Shown: positions 16,294 through 24,942 of the stretch, piece after piece
How the letters are laid out: every line of letters starts with the position of its first letter
How positions within the stretch are numbered: position 1 is the first letter of the stretch
DNA from: CAYJAD01 sp964372165
GTDB taxonomy: Bacteria; Desulfobacterota; Desulfovibrionia; Desulfovibrionales; Desulfovibrionaceae
DNA length: 56,823 nt
Reading direction: 5' to 3'
Assembly (NCBI GenBank): GCA_964372165.1
Contig: CAYJPT010000002.1
Span: forward strand, 1 to 56,823
Translations under genes and position numbers: made by a program
Notes under the pieces: model-generated
What the model was told of the DNA's origin: nothing
The model's database searches: none
The model's input: only the letters and a program-made list of their open reading frames with translations

Positions 16294-18531
16294 GTGGCAA
16301 AAAAAGAACGCTCTTATCGTATTTTAAGCGACAACATTACTCGCTTTGTTGTGGGTATAACTATATGCATTAGCATGCTTGCGCTATACATTTGGCAACC
16401 TACTATCTTACAACAAGCTGACAGACATATATACGATACTTTTTTACGAGCAAATGGTGGTGGTGAACCATCCCCAACTCCAGCTATACTAGACCTTGAT
16501 GAAGAAAGCCTCAAAGAGTTTGGACAATGGCCTTGGCCTAGACATTTAATTGCAAAACTTATTACCATACTTACCGAATATGGCGCTGCATCCATCGGCC
16601 TTGACGTACTCCTTGCTGAACCTGATAACTCCTCAGTTATTAATCTAAAAAAATCCTTTGCTAGACATTTTAATATCGACATTCCAATACAAAGCATTCC
16701 GCAAAGTTTACATGACAATGACTTAATTTTAGCAAGTATAATAGCACAAACACCTACAGTTTTAGGAGTATATAGCAATTTTGATGGAGAAAAAATACCC
16801 TTACCTAAAAATTTACCATTTACCGAAGGTATTGTTGATCGCATAAAAGCAAATGGTATTTCACCACGTACTAATTTATTGAAAGCCAACAATTTAACCC
16901 TACCCTTGCCAGAATTACGCACCCTTGCGCCACTTGGTAGCCTAAACGTTGCCCCAGATGCAGACGGCATTATTCGCTCTATCCCTATAGTTACAGAAAT
17001 TGATGGGCGCATCATTATTTCTTTATCGCTACAAACTCTTATGCGCGGGCTTGGCGCAACTACACTCATGCTTGAAGGTGGTGAAAGTGGATTGCAAAAC
17101 ATACAAGTTGGAAAATACACTATTCCTGTTACTCCAGATGGACGTTTCATAATACCCTTTCGTGGCCCTCGTGGATACTATCCCACATTTCGTGCAGCAG
17201 ATGTGTTAAACAAAAAAGTAAAACCCGAAGATATTGCCGGACGGACTTTTCTTTTGGGCACGTCTGCCCCTGGTCTCCTCGATATACGTGCTACTCCCTT
17301 TGATGCAATATATCCAGGTGTTGAGGTGCATGCAACTGTCATTGACGCAATTCTTAGCAACAGATCTATTCAAATGCCTGCTTGGATACCGGGTGCGCAA
17401 GTTGTAGCTACAAGCCTAGTTGGTACTGTGAGTACCATTGTATTTAGCCTTGCTCCAGCTATCATTTACCTGCCAATTCTTGCAGTGCTTATGCTAAGTC
17501 CTATTTGGGGTAGTTATTCTGTTTTTCAAAATGGTATATATATTTCACCACTTTATACTATTTTAACAGTAGCAGCTTTGGCCATATGCTTATTGGCCGT
17601 TCGTTTTTGGCAAGAGGCACGCCAAAAGCGCACTTTACGTAATGCCTTTAGTCGCTATATTGCGCCCGATATGGTTACACGTATTGTTGAAAGGGGTGAA
17701 GCAGTACTTACCGGTGAAGAAAGAGTTGTAAGCCTGATGTTTACAGATATTCGTGGGTTTACATCTATTTCAGAAAGTTTAAATCCTGACCAAGTAGTAG
17801 AAACACTTAATCGTTACTTTACACCAATGACAGCAATTATTCGTGGTAGTAATGGTACAGTTGATAAATTTATTGGTGATGCAATTATGGCTTTTTGGAA
17901 TGCTCCCCTAGATGTGCCACATCACGAACTTAATGCCATAAAAAGTGCTATGCAAATGCAGATTGCCTTAGATAATCTTAATATTGAACTACAAAATGAT
18001 TTTGCTATTCAGATAAAAATGGGCATTGGTGTACACACAGGTAAGGTTTATGTTGGCAACATGGGAAGTGCTGAACTACTTGACTATACATGTATTGGAG
18101 ACACTGTAAATCTTACATCACGTCTTGAGGGGATGTGCCCTGTGTATGGAGTTGGCGTAATATGCAGTTTAGAAACTGCTAAACTATGCCAAGACCTTAG
18201 CATGGGTAAAAATCCACTATCCATTGAAGAAATACCTTATTTTATTACCCTTGATGCTATACGAGTAAAGGGTAAGTCAGAAGCTGTAGAAATTTGTACT
18301 CCCATATGGCATGAAGAAAAATTAGCACGAGAAGAAGAAATTAAAAAATTCACACAAGCACGCACATATTATCAACAAGGTAAATTTAACAAAGCACTGC
18401 ATGCCTTTACGCAATTATATAATCAATTTTCCGACTCCACATTGTACAAACTATACACAGAGCGTAGCCAAAGCCTAAGTCAAAACCCACCTGAGAATTG
18501 GGATGGAGTTTGGACTTTTACTAAAAAGTAA
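16294..18531 (+). CDS. CHASE2-domain class III adenylate/guanylate cyclase
   Basis: A 745-aa membrane receptor cyclase. A first membrane helix lies near residues 16-36 (FVVGITICISMLALYIW). A periplasmic CHASE2 sensor follows (about residues 45-365, with DLDEESLKEFGQWPWPR). Three further helices lie near 370-440. The cyclase catalytic domain (about 475-660) has SLMFTDIRGFTSISE (metal aspartate) and DKFIGDAIMAFWNAP (second aspartate). A short TPR-like tail ends the protein. It makes cAMP (or cGMP) in response to an extracytoplasmic signal. The start is GTG at 16294 with AGGAAA seven bases upstream. It probably forms a signalling pair with the HD-GYP gene upstream. Confidence 0.9.
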   Translation: MAKKERSYRILSDNITRFVVGITICISMLALYIWQPTILQQADRHIYDTFLRANGGGEPSPTPAILDLDEESLKEFGQWPWPRHLIAKLITILTEYGAASIGLDVLLAEPDNSSVINLKKSFARHFNIDIPIQSIPQSLHDNDLILASIIAQTPTVLGVYSNFDGEKIPLPKNLPFTEGIVDRIKANGISPRTNLLKANNLTLPLPELRTLAPLGSLNVAPDADGIIRSIPIVTEIDGRIIISLSLQTLMRGLGATTLMLEGGESGLQNIQVGKYTIPVTPDGRFIIPFRGPRGYYPTFRAADVLNKKVKPEDIAGRTFLLGTSAPGLLDIRATPFDAIYPGVEVHATVIDAILSNRSIQMPAWIPGAQVVATSLVGTVSTIVFSLAPAIIYLPILAVLMLSPIWGSYSVFQNGIYISPLYTILTVAALAICLLAVRFWQEARQKRTLRNAFSRYIAPDMVTRIVERGEAVLTGEERVVSLMFTDIRGFTSISESLNPDQVVETLNRYFTPMTAIIRGSNGTVDKFIGDAIMAFWNAPLDVPHHELNAIKSAMQMQIALDNLNIELQNDFAIQIKMGIGVHTGKVYVGNMGSAELLDYTCIGDTVNLTSRLEGMCPVYGVGVICSLETAKLCQDLSMGKNPLSIEEIPYFITLDAIRVKGKSEAVEICTPIWHEEKLAREEEIKKFTQARTYYQQGKFNKALHAFTQLYNQFSDSTLYKLYTERSQSLSQNPPENWDGVWTFTKK

Positions 18532-18546
18532 TTGATGTTTTAAAAT

Positions 18547-18662
18547 TAAGGAAACGCTGATTAAATCAACAAGTCAAAAAACATATTATGCCTTTCCTTA
18601 CAAAGTAGGCAATTATTCCTTTCTGATTTATTCTGCTTGCAGAATAAATCAGTATTTCCTTA
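18547..18662. repeat. Mosaic hairpin repeat, copy R1 (GGAAACGCTGATT ends)
   Basis: TAAGGAAACGCTGATT at the left end and AATCAGTATTTCCTTA at the right end are inverted repeats. Inside, TGATTTATTCTGC-TT-GCAGAATAAATCA (18623-18651) is a perfect hairpin also present in copy R4. The first 37 bases (GGAAACGCTGATTAAATC through AAAAACATAT) match the inverse of the right end of copy R2 exactly. The element lies between the convergent cyclase and M18 peptidase genes and may serve as a bidirectional terminator. Confidence 0.8.
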
Positions 18663-18674
18663 AAAGTAAATCTT

Positions 18675-20069
18675 TTACGCTTCAAAAAAGGCCGTATAAG
18701 CAAGCACAGTTGCCCAAATATCAGCGCAACTTGCAAGTTCAAATGGGCTGTGCATAGATAGTACCGCTGGTCCGCAATCAATAACTTGCATACCATAAGC
18801 AGCTAGAAATAATGCAACAGTTCCACCACCACCAAGGTCAACCTTGCCTAGTTCAGCCATTTGCCAAGGAATGGATTGCTCATTTAATAATGTACGCATA
18901 TACCCCACAAATTCAGCATCAGCATCATTAGCACCATATTTACCACGAGAACCGGTAAACTTTGAAAAACATGGCCCATATCCAAGCTGTGCTGCATTTT
19001 GTTTTTCATGTACTTCTTGCCAATCTGGGTCGATAGCTGCTTGTACATCGGCAGAAATAGCTTTACTATTCAATAAGATATGCCCTATTTTTGTTTTAGA
19101 CTCCCACGCTTCGCGGCAATCTTCCAAGCAGTAATCCAAAAATCGTGAATTAGCGCTCGTTGCACCTTCGGAGCCAATTTCTTCTTTATCCCAAAGCATT
19201 AATACCGTTGTATGCTTTGGATTTTTAACATTTAAGAAGGCTTCAAGTGCCGTAAATACACAAAGTCTATCATCATGTCCAAAGCCACCCACAAGAGCTT
19301 TGTCCAATCCAACAAAACGTGCAGGTCCTGCAGGCACAGCTTGCAATTCAGCACTGATAAAGTCTTCTTCAGTTAAGTTATATTTATCAAAAAGAATTTG
19401 TAACAGCTTTTTCTTAATGGGCTCTTTTACATTTTCTTCTTTCTTATTACCTTTTGCTGCAATATATGGGCTATGCCCCATAATTATATTAAGTTTTTCG
19501 GCCTCAAAGGCATCACTAACACTTTGTGTTGCTTGTTTTTGTGCCAAATGTGGCAATAGGTCAGCAATAGTAAATACAGGATCACCCTCATTTTCACCAA
19601 TGGTAACAGTTGTGCTACCTTGTGCATGCATAATAACACCATGCAAGGCCAAGGGGCGAGCAAGCCACTGATACTTACGTATGCCACCATAATAGTGAGT
19701 TTTAGCTTGAGCTACTCCTGGTTGCTCAATGAAGGGGCGTTGTTTAAAATCCAAACGTGGAGTATCAACATGGGCACTAATTAAGTGAATTCCATCGCTT
19801 AAAGACAAGCTACCACGTCTGGCAACAAAAAGAGCTTTATTTCTAAAGTTGTACAATGCCATTGACTTATGCACACCGTCAGCATATCCCTGCTCTGCAA
19901 GGCGCTTTAGTGCATAGTCAATAGTTTCACGCTCAGTTTTACACTGACTTAAAAAATCAATGTAGCTCGTTGCTAACTTCATTATGGATTTATGACCGGA
20001 GCTTGTAGTTGCATATTTCTCCCAGCATGATTGAGGCTTATACTCAAGGTTTGAAGAACTTTTTTTCAT
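18675..20069 (-). CDS. apeB: M18 family aminopeptidase (aspartyl aminopeptidase type)
   Basis: A 464-aa dinuclear zinc aminopeptidase of family M18. Metal and catalytic segments include HLISAHVDTPRLD (about residues 91-103), GGFGHDDRLCVFTALEA, VLMLWDKEEIGSEGA (the Glu pair) and a C-terminal SMHSPFELASCADIW containing the last zinc histidine. These enzymes remove acidic or neutral N-terminal residues from peptides in the cytoplasm. The start at 20069 is chosen because AAGGAA stands upstream; an in-frame upstream start at 20117 would add 16 residues without support. It is a single-gene unit, ending next to repeat R1. Confidence 0.92.
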   Translation of the reverse strand: MKKSSSNLEYKPQSCWEKYATTSSGHKSIMKLATSYIDFLSQCKTERETIDYALKRLAEQGYADGVHKSMALYNFRNKALFVARRGSLSLSDGIHLISAHVDTPRLDFKQRPFIEQPGVAQAKTHYYGGIRKYQWLARPLALHGVIMHAQGSTTVTIGENEGDPVFTIADLLPHLAQKQATQSVSDAFEAEKLNIIMGHSPYIAAKGNKKEENVKEPIKKKLLQILFDKYNLTEEDFISAELQAVPAGPARFVGLDKALVGGFGHDDRLCVFTALEAFLNVKNPKHTTVLMLWDKEEIGSEGATSANSRFLDYCLEDCREAWESKTKIGHILLNSKAISADVQAAIDPDWQEVHEKQNAAQLGYGPCFSKFTGSRGKYGANDADAEFVGYMRTLLNEQSIPWQMAELGKVDLGGGGTVALFLAAYGMQVIDCGPAVLSMHSPFELASCADIWATVLAYTAFFEA

Positions 20070-20175
20070 TGTAGCAATTTCCTTATATAAACAATTAAAA
20101 AATATTTCAATAAGCATGTGATTTTATTGTATTTTATACGAATAAAAAACAATAAAATCCAACAGTTTGTGCAAT

Positions 20176-21678
20176 TTACTTTGCAACCTTCGGATTTACT
20201 TTTAGCGATAATAGAGGTTTTTCAACCTTATTATTTTTATCTTGTACCTTAAATACAGTGTTTAGCACATCTATGATGAGCTCCACATCATTATCAAAAA
20301 GAGTGCGTGGGTCAAGGCAAAAGCAATCATCTTCAAGCCTGCCAATTAATGGAGGATTAGTTGTTAAAAGACTTTCTTTCAATTTTGTAGCAGACATATT
20401 TGAAGGTTTTATACATACAAGTGTTGTTGGTAAATCACGCTCAGGAAAAGCTCCACCACCCACACGCGATACACTTTCCTTAGTAAATATTTTAGCATTT
20501 GTCGGTAAATTACCAATTAATTTTTTCTCAAGCTGCTTAGCACGTTTTGCTAAATCATTGGCAGACATTGTAATCATACGTAATGTAGGGACATGCACAA
20601 AAGCTTGGTCAAGATCAGTATAAATTCTCAAAGTAGCTTCAAGAGCAGCTAATGTAAATTTATCACAGCGTAGAGCACGGTGCAGTGGATTGGTACGCAT
20701 ACGTTCTAATAAATCTTTTCTGCCAACGATTATACCTGCTTGCGGTCCGCCCAATACTTTATCACCTGAAAAAGTAACTACATCTGTGCCAGCCTCAATA
20801 GCTGCTTGTACCGTTGGTTCATCTGGCAAACCGTAAGGACTTAAATCAACTAAAGATCCACTACCAAGGTCTTCAATAACCGGTAAGCCATACTCAGACC
20901 CTATGCTTACCATCTCCTCAAGGCTAACTTGCTTATGAAAGCCCATGATGCGATAATTAGAAGTATGCACACGCAAAAGAGCAACTGTATTATCATTAAT
21001 ATTATCAACATAATCCTTAATATGTGTACGGTTGGTAGTACCCACCTCACACAATGTTGCCCCACTGCGCTTTAAAACATCCGGAATGCGAAACGAGCCA
21101 CCAATTTCAACCAATTGCCCACGTGATACAATGACTTCACCCCCCTTACAAAGCTCATCCAAGACAATAAGCACAGCGGCAGCATTGTTGTTAACCACCA
21201 TAGCCGCCTCTGCTCCACTGATGCGGCATAACAATGATTCCACAATACTTTGACGACTTCCACGTGCACCAGTATTAAGGTCAAGTTCAAGGTTGGTATA
21301 TTGTGCAGCAGCTACAGCAACAGCCTTTGCCGCAGCTTTTGGTAGTACAGAGCGTCCCATATTGGTATGAATAACTACACCGGTAGCATTAATTGTTTGA
21401 CATAAACGTGGTTTGGTTGCTTGAATTACATAGGGGACAAGGCGTGATAGCAATCCCTCAAGATTCAATTTACTAGCCTCAACCTCCTTACCACTTTTTA
21501 TATCTAGTCGCACTTGGTCCAAAAATTCCACCACAGCATCCCTGAGCATAGGTCTAGGTGGCTGCTGTAATTGCAATTTACTGTTAAGATATGGAGAACT
21601 TGACCCCTTGGCATACTCTTTTTCTAGGACAGTAAGACAAGCATCGACAGATGGAAGTGCACGAAAAAGTTCATTCAT
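20176..21678 (-). CDS. selA: L-seryl-tRNA(Sec) selenium transferase
   Basis: A 500-aa PLP enzyme. The PLP lysine lies in VVTFSGDKVLGGPQAG (about residue 305), with ETLRIYTD-like and VVIHTNMGRSVLPKAA segments typical of SelA. It converts Ser-tRNA(Sec) to selenocysteinyl-tRNA with selenophosphate, so the organism should make selenoproteins. The start at 21678 (MNELFRALPSVD) has AAGG eight bases upstream; GTG and ATG codons 6-9 bp further up overlap that site. SelB, SelD and tRNA-Sec are not in the window. The protein is about 35 residues longer than E. coli SelA, mainly at the lysine-rich C terminus. Confidence 0.95.
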   Translation of the reverse strand: MNELFRALPSVDACLTVLEKEYAKGSSSPYLNSKLQLQQPPRPMLRDAVVEFLDQVRLDIKSGKEVEASKLNLEGLLSRLVPYVIQATKPRLCQTINATGVVIHTNMGRSVLPKAAAKAVAVAAAQYTNLELDLNTGARGSRQSIVESLLCRISGAEAAMVVNNNAAAVLIVLDELCKGGEVIVSRGQLVEIGGSFRIPDVLKRSGATLCEVGTTNRTHIKDYVDNINDNTVALLRVHTSNYRIMGFHKQVSLEEMVSIGSEYGLPVIEDLGSGSLVDLSPYGLPDEPTVQAAIEAGTDVVTFSGDKVLGGPQAGIIVGRKDLLERMRTNPLHRALRCDKFTLAALEATLRIYTDLDQAFVHVPTLRMITMSANDLAKRAKQLEKKLIGNLPTNAKIFTKESVSRVGGGAFPERDLPTTLVCIKPSNMSATKLKESLLTTNPPLIGRLEDDCFCLDPRTLFDNDVELIIDVLNTVFKVQDKNNKVEKPLLSLKVNPKVAK

Positions 21679-21841
21679 AATCATCACCTTATGAAATTAT
21701 TAATAAGATACAAAAATATCAAATAACTACATCTTTAATTGCAATAATTTCGCATATAAGCTCATTTATTGACAACTTTATCTCTCTAACAGTCACACTC
21801 AAGTATAATCATGCTAAAGCATAAACTATTTCCAGTGCCGA

Positions 21842-23113
21842 TTACTTAGTATTAGGCAAAATATAATGTGGGTAGAGTGAAAAAAACTTTCCCACCAAAT
21901 ATAAAGACCCACAAATAAGTACTGGGCCATTTGCCTTATGTTGTATGTCTTTTGATATTGCAAGAGCAGCTTTAAGCTCACGTTTCATATATACATTATT
22001 ATGTTTATCAGCACTGATTTCTTTTACTAAATTTTGCAGTCCTTTCAAAGATAAAGTACGGTCAATTTCTTCTAAACCTACAACAATAAAATGGCAATAA
22101 TTGCAAGCCTCATGTAACTGTTTTAATTTTAAAAGCATTTTATCTATATTTTTATCCCCCATACAGGAGAAAATAATAACGCTTGGTTTACATGTAAGCT
22201 TAGTAATAGCTACAATAAGCACGTCCAACCCTTGCTCATTATGTGCCCCATCCAATAAAACATGCGAAGGCAAGTTTTGTTCCTTACAATAAATATTATG
22301 TAATCGACCGGGTATAAAGGCTTTTGCTAGTCCGTGCTCAATTTTATCTTGCTCAAGTTTACAATCCAACCTAGATGCCACATCTTGCCATGCTGCCAAA
22401 GCAAGCTTGGCATTATCTTTTTGATGCTCACCTGCCAAACCAAGGGGAACATTCAAATCATTGTTATCATATGGCATAAGCTTTGCGTTATGTTTTTGGG
22501 CCACAGTTTTTATTATGTGCATAACTGATTCTGGTTGCGCAGTATGGTAAATATTTATGCCATCCGTTATTGCTCCTGCTTTGTCTTTTGCTATGGCTTC
22601 AATGCTATTTCCAAGTATAGTCTCATGATCTAAGCTGATAGATGTAAAGCATAAAATATCCTTAGATACAGCCGATGTAGCATCAAACTTACCGCCAAGT
22701 CCTGCTTCTAAAATCACAAGCTCAGCCTTACACTCTGCAAAGGCAAGTAAAGCCATAACCGTAATAAATTCAAAATATGTTAAATCTGGCACAGCTTTAT
22801 AAATGCTATTAGCCAAAGGTGCAAAAAGCTCCTCCTTAATGGGTTTACCCAAACACAAAATACGCTCACGCACTGAAATTAAATGAGGAGAAGTAAACAA
22901 TGCAGTGCGTATGCCATGTGCGCGAGCAATACTTTCTAAAAAAGTGGAAGTTGAACCCTTACCATTTGTACCTACAATTTGCACCACAATATACGGCGGA
23001 TTTTCTAACTCAAGAGCGTGCAACACTTTGTGCATGCGCTCAAGAGAAAAATCCATATGAAACAGACCACGCTTTTCTAAAAAATCCATAACATCGGTGT
23101 AAGTCACAAACAT
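21842..23113 (-). CDS. folC: Folylpolyglutamate synthase / dihydrofolate synthase
   Basis: A 423-aa Mur-ligase-type protein. The P-loop QIVGTNGKGSTSTFLESI lies near residues 44-61, LFTSPHLISVRERI follows, and GLGGKFDATSAV and FTSISLDHETILGNSIEAIAKDKAGAI are FolC signatures. LLDGAHNEQGL marks the C-terminal domain. It adds glutamate to dihydropteroate and to folates in the cytoplasm. The ATG at 23113 has only a purine-rich AAAAAGA upstream. It is a single gene; the region upstream is filled with repeats. Confidence 0.95.
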   Translation of the reverse strand: MFVTYTDVMDFLEKRGLFHMDFSLERMHKVLHALELENPPYIVVQIVGTNGKGSTSTFLESIARAHGIRTALFTSPHLISVRERILCLGKPIKEELFAPLANSIYKAVPDLTYFEFITVMALLAFAECKAELVILEAGLGGKFDATSAVSKDILCFTSISLDHETILGNSIEAIAKDKAGAITDGINIYHTAQPESVMHIIKTVAQKHNAKLMPYDNNDLNVPLGLAGEHQKDNAKLALAAWQDVASRLDCKLEQDKIEHGLAKAFIPGRLHNIYCKEQNLPSHVLLDGAHNEQGLDVLIVAITKLTCKPSVIIFSCMGDKNIDKMLLKLKQLHEACNYCHFIVVGLEEIDRTLSLKGLQNLVKEISADKHNNVYMKRELKAALAISKDIQHKANGPVLICGSLYLVGKFFSLYPHYILPNTK

Positions 23114-23319
23114 ATCTTTTTTTTATCAAAAATATATCCATTTGTCAGCATATAATAAAGGCTTAACAAGCTTTTTGCTATTTGTAAAATTAGACTAAGA
23201 TAATACAGCAAATTTTATACACATAGTCGACATTTTAAAAATAATATCTTGCTATAATAATAAATTAAGCAGACTAAAATAATATAATCAGCATTTCCTT
23301 AATATTAAAAATTAATGCC

Positions 23320-23717
23320 ACGGCATTCTAATTTCAAATTTAAGACTCCTGCATAATTCATTGTGTGGAGTCTTTTGGAGCGTTGACGATAGTCAATGCG
23401 ACCAAAAATCAAGAATAGGTGGAGCTTTGCTTCGCCGTTAAATGATTGATTTTTGAGGCTTTTGTCCTGCACAAGTAGATTTTTAAATAAATGCAAATTT
23501 ACTGCAAAAGCATAAAAATAGAACTAAAAAATAATTGTGCAGGACCCTTAATTTATGTATAAGAAATTTTATTTGAACAATGTAAATGTATGAGGTTGGG
23601 GAAGGTTCTTTGAGCAATTTGCTGCGGCAGAGCGTATGCAGAAGTGCTGCAACGCAAAAAAAACTTTACCGAACCGCATACATTAGCTTTTAACTTCACA
23701 AATTAGAATGTCGTGAA
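23320..23717. mobile_element. Small inverted-repeat element C1, interrupted by a second element
   Basis: The left end ACGGCATTCTAATTT (from 23320) and the right end AAATTAGAATGTCGT (to about 23714) are terminal inverted repeats with one mismatch. The 9-bp direct repeat ATTAATGCC (23311-23319 and 23718-23726) flanks it exactly, as a target duplication would. Outside a 207-bp insertion, its body is about 90 percent identical to C2 (24638-24820). It has no coding capacity, so it is a MITE-like element moved by a transposase elsewhere. Confidence 0.82.
23343..23549. mobile_element. Nested inverted-repeat element N1 inside C1
   Basis: It splits the C1 sequence AAATTTATGTATAAG seen intact in C2, and AATTTA is present on both sides (23337-23342 and 23550-23555) as a target duplication. 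Its ends, AGACTCCTGCATAATT and AATTGTGCAGGACCCTT, are imperfect inverted repeats. Inside are a terminator-like GACTCC...GGAGTC hairpin (23344-23372), the hairpin GCGTTGAC-GATA-GTCAATGC (23380-23399) and a two-part hairpin at 23403-23455. The last two have counterparts in the elements at 34650-34801 and 41351-41503. Confidence 0.75.
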
Positions 23718-23812
23718 ATTAATGCCCTTACTATACATTCAAGACTTGCTAAATGCATCGTATTGTAGTAAACAATGTCTATATATTGCAAACTTACAAC
23801 TTATAGGTCACT

Positions 23813-24550
23813 ATGCACTTCATATATATTTTTTTATTTTTACTTTTTATGCCAACTATGGTTCTTGCAACAGAAAGCATAAATATTTGCATCCCACAAG
23901 ATAATGCCCCATTTGCTTTTGTAGATGAAGATGAAAAGCTTAAAGGGTTCGATATAGATATGCTTGAAATCATGCAACTTCCTTATGAAGTTAAGTTGCA
24001 CCCCACAGAGCTTGCAACATCATTTGCAGCCCTTGGCAGTGGAGAGTGTGACATGATTTTATCTAATTTAACTATGAATAATGATAGAAAACAGCGCTAT
24101 TTGTTTTCAGAACCGCACTTAACTACCGGACTATACGCTGCAGTCTTAAAAAATAGCCCTATTGAAGATACAAACAACCTGCAATATAGCATTATTGGAG
24201 TAACTAAGGGAACAGTTGGTGAAGACTATGCCATTAAACATTTTAAAGGTAGTGTAATATATGCCCTACGTGATCAACAAAATCTTGTAAAAATGCTTAA
24301 TGAAGGCAGGATTGAAGCTATGGTTGACAGCCTGCCCCTTTTACAAATCCTTGCACAAACTAACAATAATATTCACATCTTGGATTCAAGTCTTATGGAA
24401 GATCGCTGCGCTTATGCATTTTCTAAAGAACGTGCAGATTTACGCAATATAGTAAGTGATATCATTAAAAAAATGAAAGAAGACGGAAGCATAGCAGGTT
24501 TATATGCTAAATGGTTTGGCTCTACAAACACATTTAACCGCACACATTAA
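23813..24550 (+). CDS. Periplasmic amino-acid-type solute-binding protein (SBP_bac_3)
   Basis: A 245-aa protein. The signal peptide is MHFIYIFLFLLFMPTMVLA. The mature part shows the bilobed family-3 pattern: FAFVDEDEKLKGFDIDMLEIM, ATSFAALGSGECDMILSNLTMNNDRKQRYLFSEPH, IIGVTKGTVGEDYA and EDGSIAGLYAKWFG at the C terminus. Such proteins capture polar amino acids for ABC importers or act as sensor domains. There is no permease or ATPase gene beside it, so it is an orphan. It is bracketed by the C1 and C2 elements in the same orientation. AGGT stands six bases before the ATG. Confidence 0.88.
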   Translation: MHFIYIFLFLLFMPTMVLATESINICIPQDNAPFAFVDEDEKLKGFDIDMLEIMQLPYEVKLHPTELATSFAALGSGECDMILSNLTMNNDRKQRYLFSEPHLTTGLYAAVLKNSPIEDTNNLQYSIIGVTKGTVGEDYAIKHFKGSVIYALRDQQNLVKMLNEGRIEAMVDSLPLLQILAQTNNNIHILDSSLMEDRCAYAFSKERADLRNIVSDIIKKMKEDGSIAGLYAKWFGSTNTFNRTH

Positions 24551-24637
24551 AAAATTTATTTTCAAGTATGATATTCCCATAAGTTCAAATACCAATGTGA
24601 AATACAATTTATTTTTTACTCAAAGCACCGCTAAACC

Positions 24638-24820
24638 ACGGTATTCTAATTTCAAATTTATGTATAAGAGATTTTATTTGAACAATGTAAATGTATGAGG
24701 CTGGGGAAGATGTTTGGTAATTTGCTGCGACGGAGCGTATGCGGAGGTGCTGCAACGCGAAAAAAACTTTACCGAACCGCATACATTAGCTTTTAACTTC
24801 ACAAATTAGAATGACGTGAC
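24638..24820. mobile_element. Small inverted-repeat element C2
   Basis: A 183-bp element with ends ACGGTATTCTAATTT and AAATTAGAATGACGT. The flanking 9-mers CGCTAAACC (24629-24637) and CACTAAACT (24821-24829) match at seven of nine positions, consistent with an old 9-bp target duplication. The interior shares long blocks with C1, such as ATTTTATTTGAACAATGTAA and ACTTTACCGAACCGCATACA. It is in the same orientation as C1, 0.9 kb away, on the other side of the solute-binding gene. Confidence 0.82.
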
Positions 24821-24942
24821 CACTAAACTTTCTCACATAAATAATGATATACATAGTTTCAAAACGCATGTAGATTTATCATCATTCAAGTTTAAAATTA
24901 CTTTTAAATTATATCACAATTATATGAAAATAGGAGTTTAAC

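Noticed and set aside
16314..17150. 278-aa frame antisense to the CHASE2 cyclase
   Set aside because: It lies fully inside a confident gene on the other strand and has no recognisable features.
20176..21678. Selenocysteine codons in neighbouring genes
   Set aside because: No gene in the window shows an in-frame TGA that extends into a conserved continuation, so no selenoprotein is claimed.
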